Shown: piece by piece, positions 21,901 through 33,178 of the stretch
Layout of the letters: every line of letters begins with the position of its first letter
Position numbering within the stretch: the first letter of the stretch is position 1
NCBI RefSeq assembly: GCF_029962835.1
Contig: NC_080583.1
Coordinates: forward strand, 2,294,001-2,358,000
DNA from: Magnolia sinica
Lineage: Eukaryota > Streptophyta > Magnoliopsida > Magnoliales > Magnoliaceae
Direction of reading: 5' to 3'
DNA: 64,000 nucleotides
Translations under genes and position numbers: made by a program
Notes under the pieces: model-generated
What the model was told of the DNA's origin: nothing
Database searches by the model: none
Seen by the model: the letters and a program-made list of their open reading frames with translations, nothing else

Positions 21901-23007
21901 CAAAATCTTTTGTTCCTTTGTTTGATTGTCAGGACCGTATGTGGTGCGTCGGGATGGTAGCAGGTAAATTTGAATGAATAAGATATTCATGGTTCTCTTG
22001 CTTTACTGGTTGCAGGTAAATTCAAAGGAGCGCTTGAAATTTTTGACAAGATGCAAGAAGCAGGAATTCAACCCGACAAGCCCTTATGCAACATCTTCAT
22101 CCAGAAATGCTCGGCAGCAGGAGAGATGTCAGCAATGGCTCAAATCCTTCAGCATATGAAAGAGAACTCACTTGTCCTTCGTTATCCCATATATCTGGAA
22201 GCCCTCCATGCGCTGAAAGCTGCTGGAGAGAGTGACCATCTCCTCCGAGAAGTCAATCCACATCTTGCATTTGAAGGCATTGATGAGGAGAAATCTGAAA
22301 CCGTAGTAACTACTGCCAATTTTCACTACCAAATTGACAGAGGCATCGTTCTAAATCTTCTGGGGAGGCGGAATTTCGTTGCAACTGAAAACATGCTTGC
22401 TGGAATGATTTCTAGGAAAACCCGTTTGGATTCTGACCTCATCTCTGATGTCATTCGAGCGAATTGTGCAAATAGTAGACCTTCTGGTGCTCTGATGGCG
22501 TATGAGTATAGTATAAAAACAGGCATAAAGCTCGAGAGAGATGCATATGTTGCTCTCGTAGGCCTCTTCATTCGAACTAGTTCATTTCAAAAGGTCTTGG
22601 AGATTGTCGAATGCATGGTTAGAGCAGGGATCACGCTCGGGGTGTATTTAGTTTCCATCTTGATTTACAAGCTTGGATGTGCTGGAATGCCCACATCTGC
22701 TGCGAAGATCTTCAATTCCTTTCCCAATGACCAGAACACTACCACTTATTCAGCTCTGATTGCTGCCTATGTTCAATCACAGGACATTGATAAAGGGCTT
22801 GAGGTCTACACGGACATGAAAAGGAGGGGGGTCCGCCCCTCGTCTGGCACATATAGAGTTCTGATAGCTGGTCTCGAGGAAGCTGGCAGAGCCAATGAAG
22901 CAGAAGTTTTTAGGAAGCAAATGAAGGGCATACGAGGCGATGGCTATACCAGAGATGTCGTTTCTATAGAAGAAAGATTATCTAACCTTCTCTTTGATAG
23001 GGGTTGA
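18919..23007 (+). CDS. P-class pentatricopeptide-repeat protein, At2g01390-like (join 18919-19711, 22016-23007)
   Basis: Two exons give 594 aa. The N-terminus (1-80) is basic and hydrophobic, fitting an organelle transit peptide (mitochondrion or plastid not decided). A conserved start block follows (ISKILRFSTWDSARERLESL, then LPIKWDSYTINQVL at about 107). Successive 35-residue PPR units begin at about 147 (FTYTTMLDIFGEAGR), 182 (VTYTSLMHW), 217 (VSYTAFMKV), 252 (YTYTVLIEH, spanning the splice junction) and 287. A linker with KAAGESDHLLREVNP follows, and two more PPR units lie near 507 and 542. There are no E, DYW or SMR extensions. PPR proteins bind organelle RNA base by base for processing, splicing or stabilisation. 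The closest protein I know is Arabidopsis At2g01390, linked as I recall to an embryo-lethal phenotype. The first Met after an in-frame stop was chosen; Met21 or Met81 are possible starts. The frame is intact in both exons. Confidence 0.9.
19941..20465. mobile_element. TIR MITE in the PPR intron
   Basis: The left region GATGCTCGAATGCTCTTAGA through GTTGCATTGG pairs inverted with the right region CCAATGCAACTGG through GCTCTGAGAGCATTGGAGC. AATTCATTTA (19930-19939) and AATTCATCTA (20466-20475) flank it as a 9/10 target-duplication candidate. A related, shorter copy is at 30447-30706. Non-coding. Confidence 0.6.
20652..20995. mobile_element. GTAAC/GTTAC-rich foldback element in the PPR intron
   Basis: Packed with CCGTAACAG, GGCTGTTACGG and related words on both strands. 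The left flank (GTAACGGTGGCCGTAACAGC, CACCGTTACCTTTAC) is mirrored by the right flank (GTAAAACGGTTGCCACCATT, CCTTTTAC). The interior carries two copies of CCAAAAAACCTATATCT followed by GCCCCGTAAC/ACCCTGTAAC (20787 and 20832). No frame of protein-like composition. Confidence 0.6.
21025..21560. mobile_element. foldback-like dispersed repeat in the PPR intron
   Basis: The left part TGGTGCCGGTACCGCTCCAC and the right part CTGCCTGGTAACACCATAAG, with intervening GGTGGGCCACG and CCACCCTTGATTTACATGG words. The same organisation recurs at 28270-28835 in the opposite orientation. Ends are approximate. Confidence 0.45.
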
Positions 23008-23849
23008 GCCTTGTGACCCAAGAAAATTCCATGATGGTGGTGATCATGAAGTGGCCCACTCGAGCAATCAACAATTGTCAAAGGTACTTGCATCATTTGT
23101 GCATGTATTAGCAGCATTGTCAAGGTTTATTTTTTCCTGTTCAGTTTGTTGTGAGTTAGTTGTTACTCTGGCAGAATCTGATAATACTGTAGATGTGGCG
23201 ATGCACCTCAATCCGAGCAGTTCAAATCACTGGGCCTGCTGTGTGGAATGTGACCCATGTGATCAGTTGATTGGACAGTTGTAATTTGTGATTAACAAGC
23301 ATTTCATTGATTAATTTTTGACATTGATCATTTCTCATTTCAACCATACATTTAGTGGCCACCAATTGAACAACTAGGATCGATCCTTTGAGAGTGATTT
23401 TCAGGTAAAGGCTCATTGAGAGTGAGGCCAAAGATTTTTGCAGTTTGGATTAAGGTACATTGTGCCACTCATACAATCTGGAATTCGATTAGTGCTCCCA
23501 ATCAACTTCTGAACTTTGATACATTCTTGAACTTTCATGCGTATTGTCGATCGTCCATCAAAGGTGGGCCCAGAGTCCTATATGGAGTAGGATTACTGAC
23601 ATCTTTACACCCAAAATTTTGTCCATTGGCCCTCTTCCTTCAGATGCTAGCATGATCAAGTACTCAATGATTCTGATTGACTGTTGTCCTTAGTGATGTC
23701 ATGACTCGGCTGAGTCAGGGAATGACTCATCCGCATTGTGTGTAATCAGGCATATTTTCAATGCTGAGTTGTGCAAGATCTAGGCCGTTCGCTCTGCAAT
23801 AACCATCATGAAACATATTGCAAAAATGCCCTTGTAACTGGAGCTATAC
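23008..23849. other. 3' flank of the PPR gene
   Basis: Presumed 3' UTR and downstream sequence. No canonical AATAAA is evident close to the stop and no further coding frame is convincing. Confidence 0.45.
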
Positions 23850-24378
23850 ATGAGTTGACCCGAGTCGAGCTTAGCCCAGCTTGGCTCGGATCAGCCAGCA
23901 GGCTACCCCAGCTCAAACTCGGCTCGGCTCAGTCCTCAAGTCTGACTAGGTAGCTTGGCTGGGTCAGTCAGTAGCTCAGGCAAACTCGAGCCAAGTTCGA
24001 GTTCAGGTTTTATGATTTTTAATTTATTTTTATTTTTATTTTTGTTAGCCTGTTAGTACACCCCACTGTTAGCCGCCCCCACTAGGGATTGATACCAAGA
24101 CCTCAGTGTTGAAACGAGGTATCTTTCACTCAGTCTACCACTTGAGCTATGGATCTAGGTGTTACAAAAATATTTATTATATAAGTGAACCTGATCCGAA
24201 TCGATTCGAACTAAGACAAGTTCAAGTCAAGTTTCAAGTTGAGTTTGGTCTAGCTGGGATTTTGCTCGAAATTTTTTTGAGCTCAAAAAATCATCTCAAC
24301 TCGGCTCGAATTCAGTTTCGAGCTGAGTCGAGTCAAGCTTTTTCGAGTTGAGTCGAGCGAGTTAACCGAGCTAACGGG
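23850..24378. mobile_element. degenerate hAT-like element, GAGCTCGA-rich, interrupted by a SINE
   Basis: Two flanks (23850-24010 and 24175-24378) are rich in GAGTCGAGC, CTCGGCTC and TTCGAGTTGAGTCGAGC. The right end read in reverse contains AGCTCGGTTAACTCGCTCGA, the same subterminal sequence as the intact element at 33179-33855. Its own TAGGGG termini are not preserved. Confidence 0.6.
24011..24165 (-). mobile_element. tRNA-derived SINE, second family
   Basis: The minus-strand reading has A-box-like ATAGCTCAAGTGGTAGACT (about 24134-24152), B-box-like GGTATCAATCCC (24085-24096) and an A/T-rich tail (24018-24044 as given). It sits inside a decayed hAT-like element. A + strand relative is at 32385-33147. 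Confidence 0.6.
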
Positions 24379-27300
24379 ATCTTAAACAAAGCCTGGTCCT
24401 TGGGCCTAATATTCCAGCCCAAGCCCAAAAGCCCCTCCAGCCATCCTGGTCCATTGACAGCCTGGACTCCAGATCCCATCTGACAACAATTATTTGAAGG
24501 AGCATGGACCTTAGTTTAAGTAAGTGTAACTAACCATTACTTATATACTAGTCAACTGGAAATGCAGCATAGTTTTATAAATCTATCTATAAAATAAATA
24601 ATTTTAATATTTTATTTAAGAAATTCATTAAGGGTAGCCTATTAAAATCCCACCTGAAGTGCAGTTGGCCTATCAAAATCAGGATTAGACTTAATCCTGA
24701 TTTGTGGGACCCCTGCTCAAATGGACCCAATTTTTTTTTCTAATTTAATTTACTTATTTTTTAATGGTATAATTATTGTTTTATTAAAGGAGAATTAAGG
24801 TCCATAGCCTCCATTTTTTGCACCATCTAGCATGTGAGATCATGTTATCCATATTTTATTAGATTATCTCAAAATCCATACTAATGGGTTGACCTGAGCA
24901 GTCTGATTGTAGGTCATTAAATGGACGATCGGAAAGGCGCAGTTGTGTGATCTGATTTTTTGTGCTATTCACCCACATAGGAGGACCACATTTCACATGG
25001 CCAAGATCAACTCACACGTTTGCCATATGTAGAATGGATGTGTGTATGGTTCACCATACTCTAGTAGAGTACAATATAAAAGGTTGGAAATGGGACCGTT
25101 TGATCATTTTGCAGTGCTTTTTCAGTTAGGATGCCTATCCCACTCCTCTTATCTTTAAAAGAAAAACATCATGAAATGATGTTGTTCCATTCTCATGAAT
25201 TTGAAAGCGATCTAGCACCGTCATTTTCCTTCCCTACATGACCACTATAAAATCATGAAAGTTTAGCTGTCCATCCCAACAAGCAACATCATCACCAACC
25301 GACCTCTGCCCTTTTATCTTTTTTGGAGGGAAAAGGCTGAAAGTCCATGACCACCATGTTCTTGACCTCTCCACCATAGGTAGACCCCATCTCCTTGATC
25401 AGAACTGTTCATCTTTTTAACAGAATGAGTAAAATTGACCGATTGATAAAGTATTTTCAATTGGGACCATCTGTGACATGACACGCCAGATGAACGGTTG
25501 CGATTGCCAAGTCCCGGTCTTGTGTAGGGTTGTGGGGATGCGTATTACAATTTTGGGTGGTCCGGCAGAGTCCTAATTGAGCACTTTTTATTATTGCCAT
25601 TGTAAATGGAATAAAATAAGATAACGAAATTATGTAAGTGGGCTCAGTGTACGGAAACCATCCCATGCATCCAGTTGTATTTGGAGTCGTTCTCATTCGC
25701 ATCACCTATCTGAACCGTCCATTAGACCCATTCCTACCTTCTTCCACTACCATTCAAAAAATCGCAGCAATCAGATATCCGAAAACAGATGTAATTGGAC
25801 CTATCTTATACCAATGATCTTGTTCATCCATTTTTTCTTTCCACTAACTAATTAATGGTTTGGATCATTCAATCTGTACCATCCTTCAAATACAGACTAT
25901 GAAGAGAAACTGGACCCGCTGGACGTTCCAGATAGACGGTATAGATTCCAACGAGTACAAATACAACTAGTTGCATGGGAAGGTTTCCATACTCTTTTAG
26001 ACCACTGGATCATTTCTCAATATGATATTAGAGCATGCTAATGTACATGAACGTACCGTATCCATTACAAGATTCTCATCCCTTGTTTATTTTCTGATGT
26101 GGAGACCGTAGATTTTTTGGCACTTGATTAATGGCTGTTTTATAAAATCCAAAGAAGATGGGAAGTTTCCCACTGGGCCACTTCTTCTTTTTATAATAGG
26201 AGGAATCACATGGTCCTGATGATCCACCATGAACCTGAATAGTGTCCAAATGCCCCAGTATGTACAAATGGGGCCAGTGTTTCGTTCATCCTGACCATTG
26301 ATTTAATAACCCCTAACATGGATGGGACATTCCTCTAAATCATTTCAGATTAGGGGTTCCTAAAAATACAGCAAAGGTCGATAAAAAGGCCAAAGATTGT
26401 ATGGCGAGGATCCTCAATCTAATTTTATTTTTTTATATAAGAAATCTCCCATCTATAGTGGGTTCTATCACATCAACGGCTTGGATCGACCGAGCTCGAA
26501 CCCCAATTGTATGGATCCACTGCATCAGGATTATATTTCTTCTTATGATAATTTTTAATTGTAGATATGGATCAGTTATAGCTGTCCAAGTCAAGCTAAG
26601 TCACCCTCTTAGTTAATTTTGTAATGGATAAATGATCAGGTACCGATAGCAGTACCATAAGCTGACTTTAGTGGTGCCTTTTTTCCTGACAACGTGTGGG
26701 ACATCCGGTCCATCAAAATTTTAGCTGGATCAGAAAGATCACCACCGTTCATGAAAATCAGAACAACTTACTCATCAGATGGACCAAACCTGTATAGTGG
26801 ATCAGATCATAGGCATCCATCGGTTTTGATGTTCTGGTCCTCCAGATGACTGGACCAGCCTGAATTTTAGACTGGAGGATCTTCATGATGAAGCCAGCCT
26901 TTTCTATGGCTCGGATTTCATACACGTGTGACTTGTTGGTAGTAAAAGGGCGTAGTACGGTGAACGTGTGGTGCTGATGGCCGTACCTGATCATTTCTCT
27001 TTATGATTTTTATGGGTTAGGGATTTACGTAGGCAGATCTTATGGGTGGGAGTTAGATGCCATCTGACCAGAAAAAATAATGTATTTTTATGGATATTAT
27101 ATAATGTAGGATGCAATCAAGTCCACTGTACACGTGGCATTTGTATATGATATTCGAACTGTTCGTTCATATGGGAAAACCATGGATGGGTCATAGACCG
27201 AAAGTCACACTGATCGGACAATCCTAACCATTTAAAAGTAGTAAAAAAATCAGCCAAATCCAGTCACTGAATGTTTGTACGACAGATTTTAGATGGATTG

Positions 27301-27615
27301 AAGGATCTATGGAATCTGAATTTTTGTGTAGAGATTATTTAGGTAGCCTTGTGATGAATGAACGGTTTGGATCATCATAATCATGTCATGTGTATGGTAT
27401 AAACATTGGAGGATGGGATCTCTTCCGTACTAATAGGCGGTCAGAAAAAAAAAATTTGCGTCGTCCAAATTCAACGCACACAAGTGGCTCACTTGATGAG
27501 TTTACTACCTTAGTTTTTAGGGTATGGTATGGTGACAGTGCGGGATACCTGATGAATGGACCAGATCTCTCACACGTATGCCATCTGCCTAGATCTCTGA
27601 CTTGTGTTCCTCCCC
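24379..27615. other. gene-free stretch with decayed dispersed repeats
   Basis: No coding frame, RNA gene or complete transposon that I can bound. Short words typical of the region (GGTGGGCCACT, ACGGTTTGGATC, CCAACCGTTGA types) occur throughout and probably represent old MITE debris. Confidence 0.4.
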
Positions 27616-28243
27616 CTCACACGAGGAAACGGATTGGCTGGTGCACCTCACACCAGCCATACAGCTGCTGTATCGACGTCAGCAAGTTCTGACGGTCTGA
27701 TCCTGGGGTGAAATCGTCCCTACATTTGGCGAGCTCGCCTTTAAGGATTTAGGCGAAAACTAAGACAGGTCTAGCTATCAAGTGGACCATAATGCAAAAA
27801 GTAGCGGGGGATTGAACGTATACCATTGAAACCCTTTTTGGGGTTATAGAAGTTTTGGATCAGTATGAAATTTTTTTTTCCTCTTCGTTTAGGTCTTTGT
27901 GATCTTATGAGCAGATTGGATGGAAAATAAACCTTATGGTGGGCCCTATTAATTTTTTAATGGTGAAAATTATTATCACCATTGCTAGTTGTGGTGTGGT
28001 ACAGATGATCTTTGGATATGATCCGTTTTTTGAATAATGCTCTAAAATCATCTCAAAAAATAGATGAAAAATGTAGATATAATAAATACATCATAATGAG
28101 GCCCATGTAACTTTGATCTCCTCTGAACCGTTCGTACGACTCGGAGGTCGAGGAGCGTCAGTGCTCGTCTTCGCACGACACGTACCTACAGCAGCTATAT
28201 AGCTGGTGTGTGGTATACTAGCCAATCCGCTTCCCTCACACGA
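27616..28243. mobile_element. foldback MITE with 9-bp target duplication (GCTGGTG family)
   Basis: The element proper is 27625-28234 (610 bp), flanked by identical CTCACACGA (27616-27624 and 28235-28243). Terminal inverted repeats of about 48 bp start GGAAACGGATTGGCTGGTG on the left and GGAAGCGGATTGGCTAGT read from the right; each contains a small internal hairpin (GGTGCACCTCACACC). The interior is an imperfect inverted repeat with AAGTGGACCATAATGC and GTGGTGTGGTACAGATGATC. A 9-bp duplication suggests mobilisation by a Mutator-like transposase. Non-coding. A second copy is at 60630-61511. Confidence 0.85.
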
Positions 28244-28269
28244 GGCCCTAGCTAATTATAGCTTAGGTG

Positions 28270-28835
28270 CGCTCTAGTGGTAACGGTAGCACAGTATGCT
28301 TACGGTGGCATCGAGCAGATGTGGGACCCGCATGATCCATTAAGACCATCCAAACCGTCCATCAGACGAATCACCTCATATTATGCTAAATGTCAAGAAA
28401 CAGGCTGATGGAACACTCAAGTGGGGGACAACACTGGGAACAATGTGAGAGAGAACTCCTACCCTTGATTTCTACAGGGACTCACCTGAAGTGCAAAACA
28501 TCATGATATTTGGTATGACCCTTCATCCAGGACAGATGAAGGGTCTTAACTGCATAGATTGCATATACACAACATGGTGGGCCCTCCACAGAAATCAGGG
28601 TGGGCTTTCCCTTCCAATCTGTACCCCATGTTTTCGCCCATTGATTAATGGATTATCCTGATTCTCAGGATCTGGAAGAATTATTTTCTGAGGTATCTGA
28701 TGGACGGATTGGATTTTATACAGATATTACGTGTGCTGCATATCTGCCCAGCATCACCATACCCACAATAGCCATGGTGGGCGTTCCCTTCCAATCTGTA
28801 CCGGTACCACCGAGCGTTCCCCACACCCACAATTG
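28270..28835. mobile_element. foldback-like dispersed repeat
   Basis: GTAACGGTAGCACAGTATGC near the left end and TCTGTACCGGTACCACCGAG near the right end resemble the ends of 21025-21560. The interior contains ACCCTTGATTTCTACAGGGA and an inverted counterpart CCACAGAAATCAGGGTGGGC. The bounds are approximate. Confidence 0.45.
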
Positions 28836-30446
28836 CCAATGTATGAGAATGTTCCAATTAGCTATTAATTTATAGTATTAGTTGCAATCAACGGTCGATT
28901 ATTCCATCTAATGTCACTTGGTCAATAGCCTACCGTCCACTCTTCTCGAATAAAATAATCAATGGTGAGATTTTAATATGCAATTATCTGGTTTGAAACC
29001 CTACTGTGGATGGATTTTATTTTTGTCCCATCAAGATCTGGCAGGAATGGGACCTACCCATTTTAACTTGGGGCCCACTCCCCTTTATTATCTTTAGCTG
29101 TCCATTTGTGGGCCACAGATAAAGAAAAAAAGAGATCTTCCATAGTAGGTGCCTTTGATTTCATGTGTACATACACGGCCAAATCTCACCCGTAGGTTTA
29201 ATATTGGATTGGAATTGAAGTGGGACCCACCTGATTTGTCTTGAAACCAAGTGGGGCCCACTTGAAATGTCTGATCTTGGCTGGACATTGACATTAAATC
29301 AATCAACCCTTACAAGCTTTTTCTGTGCTGTTTCAATCTGGATCATTCATGCTAAAATGTAAAAGCTCTATGCAATTTTGTCACAGATATTTCTGGTGAT
29401 TGTGACTCTTGATCTGGTGGACCGTCATTGGGGTGGGCCATGGGCACTGATTGGACAACTCTAACCATTTACTTCTGAATTTCGCTGGTTGAACATGGAA
29501 GAACCGTTACTTTTCCAGTCCAATGATCGGATGGTTATAATCCAACCCCTTGATTTTGGAAATATAGACTATATGGCCCACCAGAACAACAGTGCAGATC
29601 ACCTGACTTTTTTGCCACGTGTACTGTCACGAGGGGTTTGCTCATACACTTGACCATAGTTCCCAATGTGACACACCTTTTCACCTTCTTTCCTTTATCT
29701 TTATGAGGAATTATAGAGGTCCCCACCCATCAGCAGCCCTATGATTCTCTGACCTTAAGGAATCCATACATTCGGAGCAATAGATCGACGATCCAAACCG
29801 TTGATTGGATTTTCCACGCGGGATACTAGAAAATTTTCCAGATCAGTGGATTTCAACCGTTCCATAGATTACAGTAACGGCTTGAATTCAACTAAAAAAG
29901 ATCCAACGATCAAAGGGACGGGAGTCACCTAATTAGAGTGATTTTTCGGGAATCAACTGTCCAAACTTATTTCCATCAGATAAACGGCCTTGATCACCGG
30001 ATTATGATATAATTCCTCTTAACTTTTCAGATAACATCAGGGACCTCTACCAACTGCTCCCACCAAATCAAACACCTCTGGAATGGCATTACTGTAAATA
30101 ACCAAAATCCAAGACCTTTTTTGTACCCTTCGAGAGTTCCCGTTTAAAAGTAAGCTTGCATTGTAAGTTACAAGATATTGGCGTGTCCTTCCTAAAATAA
30201 TGCATATGAACGCTTGCAAATACAATAGCTAATTTTTCTCCTTATCAGGTTCTTGTGGGCACTTTTTAGGAATTTTCTTGTGGGCCCCACTTCATATATT
30301 AAATTTCCAATAAAAGCCCACTTGTTGACTAAGTGTAAGTAGGCCTATCCTAATTGATTTTATAAGATCTCACTTTTCTCATTTTGGAATTAGGGCAGAG
30401 TTGGAAACCCATTTGGAGTAATGAGAAATGGTCCATTGATCTCATA
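28836..30446. other. intergenic, nothing recognised
   Basis: No gene. Scattered GTGGGACCCACCTG-like words and short non-protein-like frames only. Confidence 0.4.
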
Positions 30447-30706
30447 TCACTATAAGCTATAGTGCTCTTAGTTGCATTGGGACACTTAGAGAGTCCAATC
30501 CATTGATCTGGACTGTTCGTTGTTTCCGCACATTTCATGGGCTATGTTGCAAACATCACGCCGAATCAAGAAGGATGGGTTCATCGACTGGTGAAAATTT
30601 TGTGCAGAAGGTCAAAAAAATGTTTTTTGGACTTAATCAATGGTTTAGATCAATTGATTGAATTGTCCAAGTCAATCGATGAAACTAGGAGCACTAGTAT
30701 GATAGC
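30447..30706. mobile_element. TIR MITE, relative of the PPR-intron copy
   Basis: CACTATAAGCTATAGTGCTC and TTAGTTGCATTGGGACAC match 19960-20003. The right part (AACTAGGAGCACTAGTATGA) is roughly inverted to the left. It is shorter and more decayed. Confidence 0.5.
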
Positions 30707-31433
30707 ACCAGGGTATTTCTCCTTAACTAAATATAAAATCTGAACTTAAGTGAGGTTTATTATGAGAAATCATGAACATAAATTCAAGGGCAAGCAACCA
30801 ACATACTTTAATAGAGAGAATCCAAACATAAATGAGAAAAACTCCTAAAAAATTCAAGGATAAATGAAACAATGCATGATTTAACAGTAATTTCATTGTT
30901 TGATTTGAACCATAACATCATAGAAATATAATAAAAAGGCTAAAAGTGCCTTCAATGATCATTAAAAAAATCTCTGATTCCATAGCTGAATGGTGGCAAA
31001 CAGACTACTCTTGCAATGAGATCATGAGACCGGGTGCCCATGTGATGGCGCGGTGTGGTTGTGTGAGTATGTGTTGTGTAGCTGAGTGTGAGAGAATAAA
31101 AAAAACATAAGATTTTAAAAATCTACATTTAACAAGTTTCAAGTAAGTTTAAGTTTCGAACTAAAGAAATGCCTAATTAAGTTTTATATTGCATTTGGAT
31201 GCATTATTTGGATGGATTGAATTGATTTATAAGTCTAATAAATTGAGATCAATAAATCCTAAATTCCTTAGGCAGCATTCATATTAAAGATTTTTAATTG
31301 AAGATCTACAATTCAATTGCGCATCCAAATGCAACCTTATACAAATTTGACTATTTAATCACTAATAGAATTATAGTTTGAATGAAGCTTAAATATCACA
31401 TTTACCTACTAAGATTGCACGAATCGTGCTTAA
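30707..31433. other. intergenic, nothing recognised
   Basis: AT-rich, no gene. Confidence 0.4.
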
Positions 31434-31541
31434 GAATGCATTTGGTTGCGCCGAGTATAATGAAATTTCATGATTAATTAGTCTAATTTAATGCAGAATT
31501 TCATAATATTTTTTGAAATCTGGTGCAACCAAACACACCCC
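31434..31541. mobile_element. short Tourist-like MITE, second copy
   Basis: ATGCATTTGGTTGCGCC on the left is mirrored by GGTGCAACCAAACACACC on the right; the middle shares GATTAATTAGTCTAATTTAATG with the 8860 copy. The target duplication is unclear. Confidence 0.55.
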
Positions 31542-32384
31542 AAAATAATAAATTGAAATAACAACTTTTGCAATCAATTGAGTTAAAGAAATTATTTCTT
31601 TAATGTTTAAAATTGGGCATGTTTTGGTAACCTTCTTTGCAGATGGACATACCTAACTAACCGCCTTTTGGATATGTTGAATGGTAGTATTGGGTCAGTT
31701 TCCCATGTATTGACATGTCAGTCTGATTCCTGCTAATTTAGAAAACGTGTGAAAGATCCAATCCTTTGGTCAGGTGGGGTCCATTGTTTAAATGCCCTGG
31801 CCAGAAACTCTACCCTTTCCGTTCATTGGGTTGGCAACACTTTAGGAAAAAAAAAAATGGATGACTGAAACAAGATGATTTTACCTCCATTGAGTTTCTT
31901 GCACTGTGGCCCATCCGATGAATAGAAGGGGCTGATTCTTGGGGCGGGGCATCCTAAAACAGTGGGGCCCTCCTGAAAGGAACGAGCATGAACGATTTCA
32001 ACTTTCCGAGTAATCTTTATGGAGGGGTATGATAGGTGGCAGGACATCAGTGGTCATTATAATAACTATGGTGCTTCGTAGGCTGCACTGATGTACACGT
32101 GGGCATGTACCTGTAATCCGAGCCGTCCATATAGTAGGACCCACTTGGTTTCAGTACATCTCTAAAATTTCGCTGAGATCATGATCGTAACTGGTTGATC
32201 GATGGACAAGGAAAGAAAAGAAAATTTTTAGCGGTCTCAATTTCACTAACCATAGGAGTTCTCCCTCAATCTGGATTCATTTATCTGACCACTCTACGAT
32301 GGATGGATTGCATTTTTTAAGCAGTTTGGATTTGAATCAAATGCCACGTGCACAGAAGTGGAGGCCACATCGCCCTAATCGAGT
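31542..32384. other. intergenic, nothing recognised
   Basis: No supportable gene or bounded repeat. Confidence 0.4.
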
Positions 32385-33147
32385 ACAACCGTGAAAGATA
32401 CCTCGTTTCAACACCGAAGTCTTGGTATTGGTATCGATCCCTAGTGGGGGTGGCTAGGGGTGCACATTGAACCGGTAGAATTGTGGAATCAAACCAGAAC
32501 CGACCAAACGGTCCAGTTTGGTCTGGTTCTAGAGTGCACCAGTTCTGGTTCCGGTTCCAAAAATCAAAGAACCGGTTATATCGGTTCGATTCTCGATTTG
32601 GGGTATGTAGAGCCAAACCGAACAATGAACCGATTCGTAAAACCAAACCATGGATCCGATCCGTAGAACCGAACCGTGGAACCAAACCTGGAACCGAACT
32701 TGGAACCGAACCAAGAACCTTTGGATTGTTTCCATATTTGACTCATGATTTATAGTTTATAATGCATCATTTAATTATTTTCATAGATGTATTTTTGCAC
32801 ACCTTATACAATATCTAAACCATTCATCAAATGGACCACAACATGGATAGACATGGGCTAGATAATAAAATTAAACATGTAATTGGGCTAGATTATAAAA
32901 AGCCCAGAACCGTGGAACCGAACCGGTTTTAACGGTTCGATTCCAGTTCAGTTCTAGGGTGCCAACGGTCCGGTTCCGGTTCCGAATATCCTAGAACCGT
33001 TAGGAATGGTTCAGTTCCGGTTACACCCCAGAACCGGACCAAGCCGACCCGTGTGCACCCCTAGGGGTGGCTAATGGTGAAGTGTCAACTGACGGTGTTG
33101 CGTACTAATCAGCTAACAAAAAATTAAACAAATGAAATAAAAAATAG
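32385..33147 (+). mobile_element. tRNA-derived SINE (second family) split by a hAT element
   Basis: GAAAGATACCTCGTTTCAAC, B-box-like GGTATCGATCCC (32430-32441) and AGTGGGGGTGGC precede the insertion. GGTGGCTAATGG and an A-rich tail (33119-33147) follow it. Sequence and order match the minus-strand SINE at 24011-24165. The A-box head is missing or too diverged to see. Confidence 0.6.
32455..33063. mobile_element. non-autonomous hAT element, AACCG/CGGTT-rich, 8-bp TSD
   Basis: 609 bp with ends TAGGGGTGCACA and TGTGCACCCCTA, and perfect 8-bp target duplications GGGGTGGC (32447-32454 and 33064-33071). The interior is dominated by GGAACCGAACC and GGTTCCGGTTCC words on both strands, giving strong self-complementarity. 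No transposase. Terminal TAGGGG and an 8-bp duplication are hAT hallmarks. Confidence 0.9.
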
Positions 33148-33178
33148 TCGACTACAATTACCTCCACACTATTATGAT

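Larger units (their letters stand above)
19712..22015 (+). other. intron of the PPR gene (phase 1, 2304 bp)
   Basis: Donor G|GTGAGT at 19712 and acceptor TTGCAG ending 22015. Joining restores LAGVG-KFKGALEIFDKMQEAG, which keeps the 35-residue PPR periodicity and matches the homologous Arabidopsis protein across the junction. A competing acceptor-like GTAGCAG|GTAAATT lies at 21963, 52 bp upstream. The intron contains at least three mobile elements (19941-20465, 20652-20995, 21025-21560). Confidence 0.88.

Noticed and set aside
32317-32755. Overlapping 90-122 aa frames on both strands
   Set aside because: They are produced by the AACCG/CGGTT word-repeat interior of the hAT element, which is free of stops in several frames.
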